Source: JBBRVW01 sp038246545 (GTDB lineage: Bacteria > Actinomycetota > Actinomycetes > JACCUZ01). From it: a DNA stretch of 64,000 nucleotides. This document shows, in pieces, positions 34,823 through 42,894 of this stretch. Each line of letters begins with the position of its first letter. The stretch's first letter is position 1. The translations under genes and the position numbers were made by a program. The notes under the pieces are model-generated. The model was not told where the DNA came from, did no database searches, and saw nothing but the letters and a program-made list of their open reading frames with translations. The stretch is from positions 1-64,000 of the forward strand of contig JBBRVW010000016.1 of NCBI GenBank assembly GCA_038246545.1. Direction: 5' to 3'.

Positions 34823-37800
34823 TCAGCTCTGGGCCATGTCGACGAAGCGCGAGTAGTGGCCCTGGAAGGCGACCGTGATGGTGGCCGTCGGGCCGTTGCG
34901 GTGCTTGGCCACGATGAAGTCGGCCTCACCCGCACGCGGTGACTCGCGCTCGTAGAGCTCCTCGCGGTGCAGCAGCACCACCATGTCCGCGTCCTGCTCG
35001 ATGCTGTTGTGGACGGCGACGCCGTCGGCGATGAAGTTGTGCCCGTTGAGCACCGTCGCGTCGAAGACCTCCTCCTCACCGACAGTGGTGATGGAGACCA
35101 CGGTGTCCCAGAGGACGTCGTTGGTGGCGAGCATCTCGAGGTCGGCGTCACCCAAGAGGGCTGCGACCCGCCCCAGTCGCTCACGGCTCGGTGCGTGCTT
35201 CCAGAGCGTGCTTCCACCGGACGACGTGTGCATCGCCGTAGCGAGCGCTCGATCGGTGATCTTCCGGTCGACGAGCACCGTGCGCACACGGTCCCAGACG
35301 TCGACCGGAACAGTGTCGACATCGGTGGTGGGCTTGACGTCGCGCACGATGCTCAGCAGACGATGAGCTTGCTCGCCACGCGCCCCGTGGACGCCGATCT
35401 CCTGCAGGAATCGCCGCTGGTCGTCACCTCCGGAGACGTCAAGAGTCCAGCCGTCGCGGCCGTCTCGCGTCTCCGCCGGAACGCGACGGGCCCGAGCCGA
35501 GATACCGAACCGAAGGAGCAGCCGCGAGATGTCGTCGACGAGCCGGCGGCTGGTCGACGCGTAGGAGATGCGGCCGCCCCGGCCGTTCCTGTTGACGGTG
35601 ACCGACCCGTCCGTCGCCCACAGGTGGTGCAGAAAGAGCGTGATCTGGCGCTTGGGCAGGTTGAAGAGCTCGGCTGGCACGAACGTCTCGTGACTGCGCG
35701 CGCCGAAGAGCCCGAGACCGTCGAGCCAGGTGGCGATCGGGTGTCGTCGACCGTGAGTCAGGTGGTACGGCGCCGTCAGTCGGAGCGACGTGCACCGCGC
35801 TGCGGGATGGTGATCGCGAACGGCGGTGACGCCGAAGTGACGGGCTGCCTGGGTGACCGCGGTGAGGTTGGCCTCGTCGAGGCTCGCGTACCTCATGGGC
35901 TGGCGCCGCACGACTGAGCCGTCGCCGATGAGGTGACCGAGCATGACGACCTCGTCGTCGGCCCAGGTCGTCCGCGTCTCTGACGGTGCCGGCACGTGGC
36001 GGGGGGCGGCCAGCCGAGTGCCGGCCTCGAGCTCGCCGAGCGGCCGCCACCCGTCGTAGGTGAGGAACGGGTGGTTGGCCGTCGCGAGCACCGTCTTGCC
36101 CGAGGCCAGACGCAGCTCGAAGAGCTCGCGCCGCCCTGTGGAGAAGACATGCGTCAGCACCCGCGGGACGTAGCGCAGCGAGTCGTCCAGCGACCACACC
36201 GGGACGTCGCGCGCGTCCTCGGCGAACAGCTCGCCCATCGTCACCTCGGCGCCGGTGTCCGCCCGGAGGACGCGGGTGGATGCCGGCAGGCAACCGGATT
36301 CGCGAAGGTCGGACATCTGCGGCTTCTTGTCGGTGCGCTGCTCGGAGCCACGGTTGAGCTGGGAGATCGCGATGACCGGGACCTCGAGCTCCTTGGCGAG
36401 CAGCTTGATGGCGCGGGAGAACTCCGACACCTCCTGCTGGCGGCTCTCGACCCGCTTGCCGCTCGACATCAGCTGGAGGTAGTCGATGATCACGAGCTTG
36501 AGGTCGTTGCGCTGCTTGAGCCGCCGGCACTTCGCGCGGATCTCCATCATCGACATGTTCGGCGAGTCGTCGATGAACAGCGGCGCGTTGGAGACCTCGC
36601 CCATCCGGCGGGCCAGCCGGGTCCAGTCGTCGTCGGTCAGCCGGCCGGTCCGCATGTGGTGCAGCGGCACCCGCGCCTCGGCGGAGAGCAGTCGCATGGT
36701 GATCTCGTTGCGGCTCATCTCCAGCGAGAAGATGCAGGTGGTCATGTTGTTCTTGATCGCCGCGCTCCGCGCCACGTCGAGTCCGAGAGTCGAGTTGTGC
36801 GTCGGCACCATGGCCGGACCGGCGAGGTACAGATGGTCGGCGTTGTCGACCTCGACGCACCGCACCGGAACGCTTGCCACCGCCCGGACGTCGACGACCG
36901 CGCGGTAGGAGTCCCGCGTCCGGTCCTGACGACGCCGCTTGTGCTCCAGACGCTTGCCCTCTGTCCGGAACACGTCGGCGTCGGCGCAGAGCGTCACGTC
37001 CACGGAGCCCGCGCCGTCGGGGAGCAGCCGGCACTGGTGCCCCAGGCCGGTGACCAGCTCGGCGACGTCGAGCGCGAGGCCCGTGGTGAGGCGACGGACG
37101 ACGACACAACCGCGCTCGGTGACGTCGCCGAGCTGGTCCAGCACGCCCGCCAACAGGTCCGACCGCTGGCGGCTCGACCCGCGGAGATAGTCGCGCGGGA
37201 CGCGACCGGCGGTGCCGGCCGCCACCGCACCCTCACCTTCGTCACCTTCGTCGTCGAGCTGGACGGCGACCTCTGGCGCGACCCGATCGCCCGAGACCGA
37301 GAGCGCCAGCCCGACGCCAACCGCGTAAGGCGGGTGGGGGACCAGGACGTCGGGAAGGTCGAGCGCTGTGGCGTTGCGCACCCGGTGACGAGGCTCGACG
37401 CCGGTGACCGAGGAGGTGAACAACGTGGCCGCCAGCTCACGGGTCGTACGGATCGCCGCCGGTCCCGTCGGATCCGCCTCGGTGAGCCACTCGTGCTGGG
37501 CATCGGCGACGAGGACGGCGCCGTCGGCGAACTCGACCTCGTAGCACGGCCGGCCGGTCATGACCTCGGTTGCCGCCACCACCGTGGTGGGACGACCGTC
37601 GGCTCCGAGCAGCTGGTCACCGACCCCGAGGTCGCCCATCGTCGTCCAGCCGGTCGGCGTGGCCAGCGGGGTGTCGAGGGCGAGTGCCTTCCCGACCGCG
37701 GGCCGCGCGGCGAGGACGATCATCTGGCCGGGGTGCAGGCCGTTGGTGAGCTCGTCGAAGTCGGCGAATCCGGTGGGGACGCCGACCATCTCGCCGCCGC

Positions 37801-38362
37801 GCGAGCCGATCGCCTCGATCTCGTCGAGGGTGCCCTCCATGATCGCCGAGAGCGGGACGTAGTCCTCGGAGGTCCGCCGGTCGGTGACGTTGTAGACCTC
37901 GACCTGGGCGGCGTCGACGATGTCGTCGGAGTCGCCGTCGCTGGCGTAGCCCATCTGGACGATCTTGGTGCCGGCCTCGATCAGCCGGCGCAGGACGGCG
38001 GTCTCGCGGACGATCTTCGCGTAGTAGCCGGCGTTGGCCGCAGTGGGGACCGACTGCAGCAGGGTGTGCAGGTAGGGGGCGCCGCCGACCCGGCCGAGCT
38101 CGCCACGCTTCTGCAGCTCGGCGGACACCGTGACGGCGTCGGCGGGCTCGCCGCGGCCGTAGAGGTCGAGGACCGCCTCGTAGACCAGCTCGTGGGCCGG
38201 GCGGTAGAAGTCGTGGCCGCGGACCACCTCGACGACGTCGGCGATGGCGTCCTTCGACAGCAGCATGCCGCCGAGCACGGACTGCTCCGCCGCGAGGTCC
38301 TGCGGCGGTGTGCGGATCAGCTCGCCGGCCGACGGCGCGCTGGGGAACTCCGCGATGCTCAC
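34823..38362 (-). CDS. dnaB: Replicative DNA helicase DnaB with two inteins
   Basis: The precursor has 1179 residues. Removing inteins of 298 and 429 residues leaves 452, the normal DnaB size. The exteins show the N-terminal domain (PPQDLAAEQSVLGGMLLSKDAI), Walker A RPAVGK/STLGLDVA split by intein 1, LVIIDYLQLMSS (Walker B), QLNRGSEQRTDKKPQMSDLRESG/SIEQDADMV split by intein 2, and RNGPTATITVAFQ. It unwinds DNA ahead of the replication fork as a hexamer, and needs both inteins spliced out to be active. The GTG at 38362 has GGAG five bases upstream. Confidence 0.95.
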   Translation of the reverse strand: MSIAEFPSAPSAGELIRTPPQDLAAEQSVLGGMLLSKDAIADVVEVVRGHDFYRPAHELVYEAVLDLYGRGEPADAVTVSAELQKRGELGRVGGAPYLHTLLQSVPTAANAGYYAKIVRETAVLRRLIEAGTKIVQMGYASDGDSDDIVDAAQVEVYNVTDRRTSEDYVPLSAIMEGTLDEIEAIGSRGGEMVGVPTGFADFDELTNGLHPGQMIVLAARPAVGKALALDTPLATPTGWTTMGDLGVGDQLLGADGRPTTVVAATEVMTGRPCYEVEFADGAVLVADAQHEWLTEADPTGPAAIRTTRELAATLFTSSVTGVEPRHRVRNATALDLPDVLVPHPPYAVGVGLALSVSGDRVAPEVAVQLDDEGDEGEGAVAAGTAGRVPRDYLRGSSRQRSDLLAGVLDQLGDVTERGCVVVRRLTTGLALDVAELVTGLGHQCRLLPDGAGSVDVTLCADADVFRTEGKRLEHKRRRQDRTRDSYRAVVDVRAVASVPVRCVEVDNADHLYLAGPAMVPTHNSTLGLDVARSAAIKNNMTTCIFSLEMSRNEITMRLLSAEARVPLHHMRTGRLTDDDWTRLARRMGEVSNAPLFIDDSPNMSMMEIRAKCRRLKQRNDLKLVIIDYLQLMSSGKRVESRQQEVSEFSRAIKLLAKELEVPVIAISQLNRGSEQRTDKKPQMSDLRESGCLPASTRVLRADTGAEVTMGELFAEDARDVPVWSLDDSLRYVPRVLTHVFSTGRRELFELRLASGKTVLATANHPFLTYDGWRPLGELEAGTRLAAPRHVPAPSETRTTWADDEVVMLGHLIGDGSVVRRQPMRYASLDEANLTAVTQAARHFGVTAVRDHHPAARCTSLRLTAPYHLTHGRRHPIATWLDGLGLFGARSHETFVPAELFNLPKRQITLFLHHLWATDGSVTVNRNGRGGRISYASTSRRLVDDISRLLLRFGISARARRVPAETRDGRDGWTLDVSGGDDQRRFLQEIGVHGARGEQAHRLLSIVRDVKPTTDVDTVPVDVWDRVRTVLVDRKITDRALATAMHTSSGGSTLWKHAPSRERLGRVAALLGDADLEMLATNDVLWDTVVSITTVGEEEVFDATVLNGHNFIADGVAVHNSIEQDADMVVLLHREELYERESPRAGEADFIVAKHRNGPTATITVAFQGHYSRFVDMAQS
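35006..36292 (-). other. DnaB intein 2 (class 1, LAGLIDADG endonuclease)
   Basis: It interrupts the helicase after DLRESG, a known DnaB insertion site. It begins with Cys (CLPASTRVLRADTG), has block B TANHPFLTYDGW, two LAGLIDADG-type motifs (VVMLGHLIGDGSV and TLFLHHLWATDGSV) and ends VAVHN before Ser. At 429 residues it is a full-size class 1 intein whose homing endonuclease keeps both acidic residues, so it may still be active. Confidence 0.92.
36794..37687 (-). other. DnaB intein 1 (Walker A site, class 3-like)
   Basis: It splits the ATP-binding loop between GK and STL. It starts with Ala (ALALDTPLATPTGW), not Cys or Ser, and ends MVPTHN before Ser. Trp67 in HEWLT, Cys277 in PVRCVEVDN and Thr296 in PTHN form the W-C-T triplet of class 3 inteins, in which the internal Cys starts splicing. 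At 298 residues it keeps only a degenerate endonuclease remnant (QRSDLLAGVLDQLGD). Confidence 0.88.
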
Positions 38363-38489
38363 AGCCACTCCACCCCTTCTCGCGCCCCGACGCCCTGCGT
38401 GTGCCCCCAGAAAGCCAGGGACCCCGGACACAACCTCCCGCAGGACGGCGCGACGCTACGGGTCCGTCGCGCAGGGCACGAATCACCCC

Positions 38490-38638
38490 TGTGGACCGCC
38501 TGTGCACGACGGCCGGCGAGCTGGGGACCCCGGGCGCAGGTCGGTGCAGGGACCTGTGGACGGAGGTGTGGACGACGCGCCCGGCCGGAGCGCCGGACCG
38601 CCTGCGGCGTGCAGTGTTGCCGTCCACCGCCTGTGGAC
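38490..38638. promoter_or_regulatory. Cluster of four TGTGGAC heptamers upstream of dnaB
   Basis: The 294-bp divergent spacer between dnaB and the MATE gene (38363-38656) contains TGTGGAC at 38490, 38555, 38567 and 38632, all in one orientation. It is the first seven bases of TGTGGACAA, the reverse of the DnaA box TTGTCCACA; the last two bases differ. They may be weak DnaA sites controlling dnaB or titrating DnaA. No gene lies in this spacer. Confidence 0.4.
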
Positions 38639-38656
38639 CGCAGAAAGTTCGCCCAG

Positions 38657-40045
38657 GTGTCTACCATCCGGACGGTGCGCCCGCGATCTGGACACCCGGC
38701 CGACCCGGTGGCGGTGCCCGGCCGGGGAGGCCGGCGGGCGCAGGACCGCGAGATCCTCCGGCTCGCGGTCCCGGCCTTCGGCGCCCTGGTCGCCGAGCCG
38801 CTCTTCCTGCTCGCCGACTCGGCGATCGTCGGTCACCTCGGCACCCCGCAGCTGGCCGGGCTCGGGGTGGCCGGGGCGCTGCTCGCGACGGCCGTCTCGG
38901 TCTGCGTGTTCCTCGCGTACGGCACCACCGCGTCGGTGGCCCGCCGGGTCGGCGCCGGCGACCTCCGCGCGGCCGTCGCGCAGGGGGTCGACGGCATCTG
39001 GCTGGCGGTCGCCCTCGGCACCCTCCTGGCCGTGCTGCTGGCGGCGGCCGGCGGCCCCCTGATCGACGCGTTCGGGACGTCGGCCCGCGCCGCGCCGTAC
39101 GCCCTGACCTACCTGCACGTGTCGCTCGTCGGGCTGCCCGCGATGCTCGCCGTGCTCGCGGCCACCGGGGTGCTGCGCGGCCTGCAGGACACCCGTACCC
39201 CGCTGGTGGTTGCCGCGGTCGGCGCCGCCGCGAACGTCGTCCTCAACGTCGCGCTGGTCTACGGCGCCGGGCTCGGCATCGCGGGCTCGGCCCTGGGCAC
39301 GGTGCTCTCGCAGGCGGGGATGGCCGCAGCCTTGCTCGCCATCGTGGTCCGCGGTGCCCGCCGCGAGGGCGCGTCGCTGCGACCGGACCTGCCGGGCATC
39401 CGCGCCGCCGGACGGGCCGGGCTGCCGCTGGTGGTCCGCACGGTGACGCTGCGCGCAGCCCTGCTGCTCATGACGTACGTCGCCACCGCGGCGGGCACGG
39501 TCGCGGTGGCCGCGCACCAGGTGGCCTTCACGATCTGGCTGTTCCTGTCCCTGATGCTGGACGCGGTCGCCATCGCCGGGCAGGCGATCGTCGGGCGGTA
39601 CCTCGGCGCGTCCGACGTCCCGGGAACACGGGCGGCGACCCGGCGGATGGTCGAGTGGGGCGTCCTGTCCGGCATCGTGCTCGGAGTCGTGCTGCTGGCC
39701 CTCCGAGCGGCGTTCGTGCCGCTGTTCACCGACGACCCGGCGGTGCGCGCGCTGCTCGCCGACGTGCTGGTCGTCGCCGCGCTGGCGCAGCCGGTGTGCG
39801 GCGCGGTCTTCGCCCTCGACGGGGTGCTCATCGGCGCCGGTGACGGCCGCTACCTCGCGGTCGCCGGGGTGGTGACGCTGCTGGCGTTCACCCCGCTCGC
39901 GCTGCTGGTGCTCGCCTCCGACGGTGGGCTGGTCGCGCTGTGGTGGGCGTTCGACGGGTTCCTGCTGGCGCGGCTGCTCACCCTCGTCCCGCGCTGGCGT
40001 GGTGAGGCGTGGCTGGTGACGGGCGCAGGCGGGCCGGTGCGCTGA
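38657..40045 (+). CDS. MATE family efflux transporter (DinF-like)
   Basis: The product is about 462 residues with twelve helices. REILRLAVPAFGALVAEPLFLLADSAIVGHLGTPQLAGLGVAGALL is the conserved first half, and LPLVVRTVTLRAALLLMTYVATAAGTVAVAAHQVAFTIWLF the second. It exports cationic compounds in exchange for Na+ or H+. The start is uncertain: GTG at 38657, 38675 or 38708 all precede the first helix. Position between dnaB and rplI is conserved in actinomycetes. Confidence 0.88.
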   Translation: MSTIRTVRPRSGHPADPVAVPGRGGRRAQDREILRLAVPAFGALVAEPLFLLADSAIVGHLGTPQLAGLGVAGALLATAVSVCVFLAYGTTASVARRVGAGDLRAAVAQGVDGIWLAVALGTLLAVLLAAAGGPLIDAFGTSARAAPYALTYLHVSLVGLPAMLAVLAATGVLRGLQDTRTPLVVAAVGAAANVVLNVALVYGAGLGIAGSALGTVLSQAGMAAALLAIVVRGARREGASLRPDLPGIRAAGRAGLPLVVRTVTLRAALLLMTYVATAAGTVAVAAHQVAFTIWLFLSLMLDAVAIAGQAIVGRYLGASDVPGTRAATRRMVEWGVLSGIVLGVVLLALRAAFVPLFTDDPAVRALLADVLVVAALAQPVCGAVFALDGVLIGAGDGRYLAVAGVVTLLAFTPLALLVLASDGGLVALWWAFDGFLLARLLTLVPRWRGEAWLVTGAGGPVR

Positions 40046-40307
40046 CCTGTCGGTGTCCGGCGCAGCGGCTCACCGCGACAGCGGTTGCGCTGGCGCACCC
40101 CGAGCGCACAGCCCTTCATCGACCCAGCGCGCACCCCTCGACAGCCGGGGACCTCGTCGGGCTGCACCAGCTCGTCGGGGTGGTCAGCGCGCTCGCGAGG
40201 CTGCGCAGCTCGCGCTCGGCACCGGCGACCTGTGACTCGAGGTCCATGACGTCAGGCCAGCACGAGACCTGGACACCAGGTCACCCGCGCCGGGCAGGCG
40301 GTGCGGG
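40046..40307. other. Convergent spacer without a supported gene
   Basis: This 262-bp space between the MATE gene and the DinB gene contains one small palindrome, GACCTGGACACCAGGTC (40266-40282), which could be a weak terminator. On the minus strand a 43-codon open frame begins MDLESQVAGAERELRSLASAL (40247 down to 40116). It has no recognisable homologue and is not called as a gene. Confidence 0.5.
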
Positions 40308-40847
40308 TCAGTCGCCGGTGCTGCCGTCGACCACCTCGCGCAACAGGTCGGCGTGGCCGTTGTGCCGCGCGTACTCCTCGATCATGTGCAGCACCAGGGC
40401 GCGGACGTCGATGGTCTCCTCGGTGCCGTCGCCGTGCCGGCTGACGAACGTGTCGTCGAAGTCGTGGTCCGCCTGCACCCCGCGCGCGGCCTCGACCTCG
40501 GCGGCGTAGACCGCGAAGTCGGCCTGCGCCGCGGCCGGGTCCACCAGCTCGAAGTCGCCGTCGGGGTGCGCGTCGTCCCAGTAGAGGGCGGCGATCTGCT
40601 CGCGCGCCACCCGGCGCCGGAACCAGACCCGCTCCACGTCGGCCATGTGCCGGACGAGGCCCAGCAGCGACATCGACGACGGTGGCACGGAGCGGGTCGC
40701 CAGCTGCTCGCCGGACAGCCCGGCGCACTTCCACAGCAGCGTCGCGCGGTGGTACTCCAGCAGCGCCTCGGCCGCTTGCCGCTCGGGGGCGACGTCGGGG
40801 CTGGTCGGACGCTCGACGGCGGGCGCGGTCCAGGTCACGTCGCTCAT
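40308..40847 (-). CDS. DinB/DUF664 family protein
   Basis: The product is 179 residues. It follows the four-helix-bundle pattern of DinB-like proteins: ALLEYHRATLLWKCAGLSGEQLATRSVPPSSMSLLGLVRHMADVERVWFRRRV and a late LVLHMIEEYARHNGHADLLREVVDG. The His in VRHMADVE and the pair in YARHNGHAD are the expected metal ligands. In actinomycetes many members are bacillithiol/mycothiol-dependent transferases, so a mycothiol-linked detoxification role is plausible but unproven. Confidence 0.85.
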   Translation of the reverse strand: MSDVTWTAPAVERPTSPDVAPERQAAEALLEYHRATLLWKCAGLSGEQLATRSVPPSSMSLLGLVRHMADVERVWFRRRVAREQIAALYWDDAHPDGDFELVDPAAAQADFAVYAAEVEAARGVQADHDFDDTFVSRHGDGTEETIDVRALVLHMIEEYARHNGHADLLREVVDGSTGD

Positions 40848-40878
40848 GGGCCGGACCATAGCCGGACGACCGACGGCC

Positions 40879-40914
40879 GACAGCCCCCGCTGCCCGGAGG
40901 CGGCGGGGGCTGTC
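40879..40914 (-). terminator. Terminator of the rpsF-ssb-rpsR-rplI operon
   Basis: GACAGCCCCCGC (40879-40890) pairs with GCGGGGGCTGTC (40903-40914), a perfect 12-bp stem with a 12-nt loop, about 20 bp past the rplI stop. There is no T-run, as often in high-GC actinomycetes. It separates the ribosomal operon from the DinB gene. Confidence 0.75.
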
Positions 40915-40935
40915 GTCGTGGCCGATCGGCGACGG

Positions 40936-41385
40936 TCAGGCGGCCGGGACGACCTCGAGGGTGAGGGTCGCAGTGACCTCGGGGTGCAGCCGGACCGTGA
41001 CCTGGTGGTCGCCGACGGTCTTGATGGGCTGGCCGATCTCGATCCGCCGCTTGTCGACTGCCGGGCCGCCGGCCTTGCTGACGGCCTGGACGATGTCGGT
41101 GCCGGTGACGGCACCGAACAGCCGGCCGCCGGCGCCGGCGCGGACCGGGAGCTTGAGGCTGAGGCGCTCGAGCTCGGTTCTCAGCTCGCCGGCGTGACCG
41201 AGGTCGCTCACCTCGCGCACCTCACGGCCGCGCTTGATCGAGCTGACCTGCTTCTCGCCGCCACGCGTCCAGCGCATCGCGGCGCCGCGCGGCACGAGGT
41301 AGTTGCGGCCGTAGCCGTCCTTGACCTCGACGACGTCGCCCGGGCCGCCGAGGCCGGCGACCTCCTGGGTGAGGATGAGCTTCAT
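40936..41385 (-). CDS. rplI: 50S ribosomal protein L9
   Basis: The product is 149 residues, the standard length. It starts MKLILTQEVAGLGGPGDVVEVKDGYGRNYLVPRGAA, the L9 signature that packs against 23S rRNA, followed by the long connecting helix (EVREVSDLGHAGELRTELERLSLK) and the C-terminal domain. Last gene of the rpsF-ssb-rpsR-rplI operon, 14 bp after rpsR. A strong hairpin follows. Confidence 0.97.
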   Translation of the reverse strand: MKLILTQEVAGLGGPGDVVEVKDGYGRNYLVPRGAAMRWTRGGEKQVSSIKRGREVREVSDLGHAGELRTELERLSLKLPVRAGAGGRLFGAVTGTDIVQAVSKAGGPAVDKRRIEIGQPIKTVGDHQVTVRLHPEVTATLTLEVVPAA

Positions 41386-41399
41386 ATCGGTCGCCCCCC

Positions 41400-41636
41400 T
41401 CAGCGCGCGGTGCTGGTGTAGGGCAGCAGCGCCATCTCACGGCTGTTCTTCACGGCCGTGGCGACGTCACGCTGGTGCTGGGTGCAGTTGCCGGTGACGC
41501 GGCGGGCGCGGATCTTGCCGCGGTCGGAGATGAACTTCCGCAGCAGGCCGGTGTCCTTGTAGTCCACGTAGGAGACCTTCTCCTTGCAGAACTGGCAGAC
41601 CTTCTTCTTGATCTTGCGGGGCGGTGGCTTGGCCAT
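41400..41636 (-). CDS. rpsR: 30S ribosomal protein S18 (zinc-ribbon type)
   Basis: The product is 78 residues. It includes KKVCQFCKEKVSYVDYKDTGLLRKFISDRGKIRARRVTGNCTQHQRDVATAVKNSREMALLPY. The CQFC pair, with the Cys and His in NCTQH, marks the zinc-binding (C+) form; many actinomycetes also have a zinc-independent paralogue under zinc-repressed control. The ATG at 41636 starts MAKPPPRKIKKK. It binds S6 in the ribosomal platform. Confidence 0.96.
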   Translation of the reverse strand: MAKPPPRKIKKKVCQFCKEKVSYVDYKDTGLLRKFISDRGKIRARRVTGNCTQHQRDVATAVKNSREMALLPYTSTAR

Positions 41637-41770
41637 CGTGGTGCTCCAGACTTCGGATGCCCGGCGTTCGCCGGGATGGTCCATCAGGACGGGTGGTCAG
41701 GTGCTCCGTCGACTCGTCGGCCGCAGACTCCGGTGGTCCGACGTCCCTGGCTGACCAGTCGCGGGGTGGA

Positions 41771-42304
41771 TCAGAAGGGCGGCTCGTCGGAGGTGGTGCC
41801 GGGGGCGCTCCAGCCCCCACCGCCTCCGCCGGCGGCGTTGCCGGCGTTCCCCGCGTTGCCGGCAGCCGCCGGCGCGGCCGAGGCCCACGGGTCGTTGTCG
41901 GCGCCGCCGCCCCCGAAGCCGCCGCCTCCACCGCCACGGGTGGTCTTGTTGACCTTCGCGGTGGCGGACTTGAGGCTGGGGCCGACCTCGTCGACCTCGA
42001 TCTCGTAGACGGTGCGCTTCTCGCCCTCCTTGGTCTCGTACGACCGCTGCTTGAGCCGGCCCTGCACGATCACGCGCATTCCGCGCTGGAGGGACTCCGC
42101 GACGTTCTCGGCGGCCTGGCGCCAGACGTTGCAGGAGAGGAAGAGGCTCTCGCCGTCCTTCCACTCGTTGGTCTGCTTGTCCAGGAACCGGGGCGTCGAG
42201 GCGACGCGGAACTTCGCGACGGCCGCGCCGCTGGGCGTGAAGCGCAGCTCGGGGTCGTCGACGAGGTTGCCGACGAGGGTGATGACGGTGTCGCCTGCGG
42301 CCAT
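41771..42304 (-). CDS. ssb: Single-stranded DNA-binding protein
   Basis: The product is 177 residues. The OB fold runs from MAAGDTVITLVGNLVDDPELRFTPSGAAVAKFRVASTPR to about residue 115, including LSCNVWRQAAENVAESLQRGMRVIVQGRLKQRSYE. Then a Gly/Ala/Asn-rich linker and the acidic tip TSDEPPF, which recruits replication and repair partners. Located between rpsF and rpsR as in most actinomycetes. Confidence 0.96.
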   Translation of the reverse strand: MAAGDTVITLVGNLVDDPELRFTPSGAAVAKFRVASTPRFLDKQTNEWKDGESLFLSCNVWRQAAENVAESLQRGMRVIVQGRLKQRSYETKEGEKRTVYEIEVDEVGPSLKSATAKVNKTTRGGGGGGFGGGGADNDPWASAAPAAAGNAGNAGNAAGGGGGGWSAPGTTSDEPPF

Positions 42305-42354
42305 GGAGAGGGCCCTCGCTTCGGTGGGAGTTGACCAGTGGGCTGATGCGTGAG

Positions 42355-42645
42355 TCAGCGCTGGTCGGGACGGATGACCTTGGTGCGCAGGATCGCCTCG
42401 TTGAGGTTCAGCTGCCGGTCGAGCTCCTTGACGGTGGCCGGCTCGGCCTGGAGGTCGACCACGGCGTAGATGCCCTCGGCCTTCTTCGTGATCTCGTACG
42501 ACATCCGGCGACGTCCCCAGATGTCGATCTTCTCGACGCTCCCGCCGTCCTTGGTGACGACGGTCAGGAACTGGTCGAGCGCGGGAGCGACGGTGCGCTC
42601 CTCGATGTCGGGGTCGAGGATGACCATGAGCTCGTAGTGACGCAT
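42355..42645 (-). CDS. rpsF: 30S ribosomal protein S6
   Basis: The product is 96 residues. MRHYELMVILDPDIEERTVAPALDQFLTVVTKDGGSVEKIDIWGRRRMSYEITKKAEGIYAVVDL is a standard S6 sequence. A strong Shine-Dalgarno (AGAGGAGGTGGG) lies about 8 bases before the ATG. First gene of the operon; ssb begins 50 bp later. Confidence 0.97.
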   Translation of the reverse strand: MRHYELMVILDPDIEERTVAPALDQFLTVVTKDGGSVEKIDIWGRRRMSYEITKKAEGIYAVVDLQAEPATVKELDRQLNLNEAILRTKVIRPDQR

Positions 42646-42675
42646 GCTGACAACCCACCTCCTCTGGACTCGGCG

Positions 42676-42694
42676 GCCACGGTCTCTCCGTGGC
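42676..42694 (-). promoter_or_regulatory. rpsF leader hairpin
   Basis: In the 5' leader of rpsF, GCCACGG pairs with CCGTGGC across a five-base loop, followed in the mRNA by CGCCG and then the ribosome binding site. In several phyla, S6-S18 binds an rpsF leader RNA containing CCG elements and represses the operon. This hairpin could be such a site, but I cannot match the full published consensus. Confidence 0.35.
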
Positions 42695-42894
42695 AGGAGG
42701 GCTCTTGCGCCGATCTGACTCGACGCACTGCGTGCGTCTGGCGCCTGCCCGGGCCTGTGCGAGCACGAACCGGGACTGGTGGGGCAGGTGCCAGGGGAGG
42801 AAGGCTACCCGGCTCCGCGGCACCTCGGGAAATCCGTCCACAGGGCGCACCCCACGGCCGGTCCGGCGTCCCACCCCGGTCGTACGCTCGGGCC

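Noticed and set aside
40116..40247. 43-codon minus-strand frame starting MDLESQV
   Set aside because: No ribosome binding site, no homology, and short frames are common by chance at this GC content.
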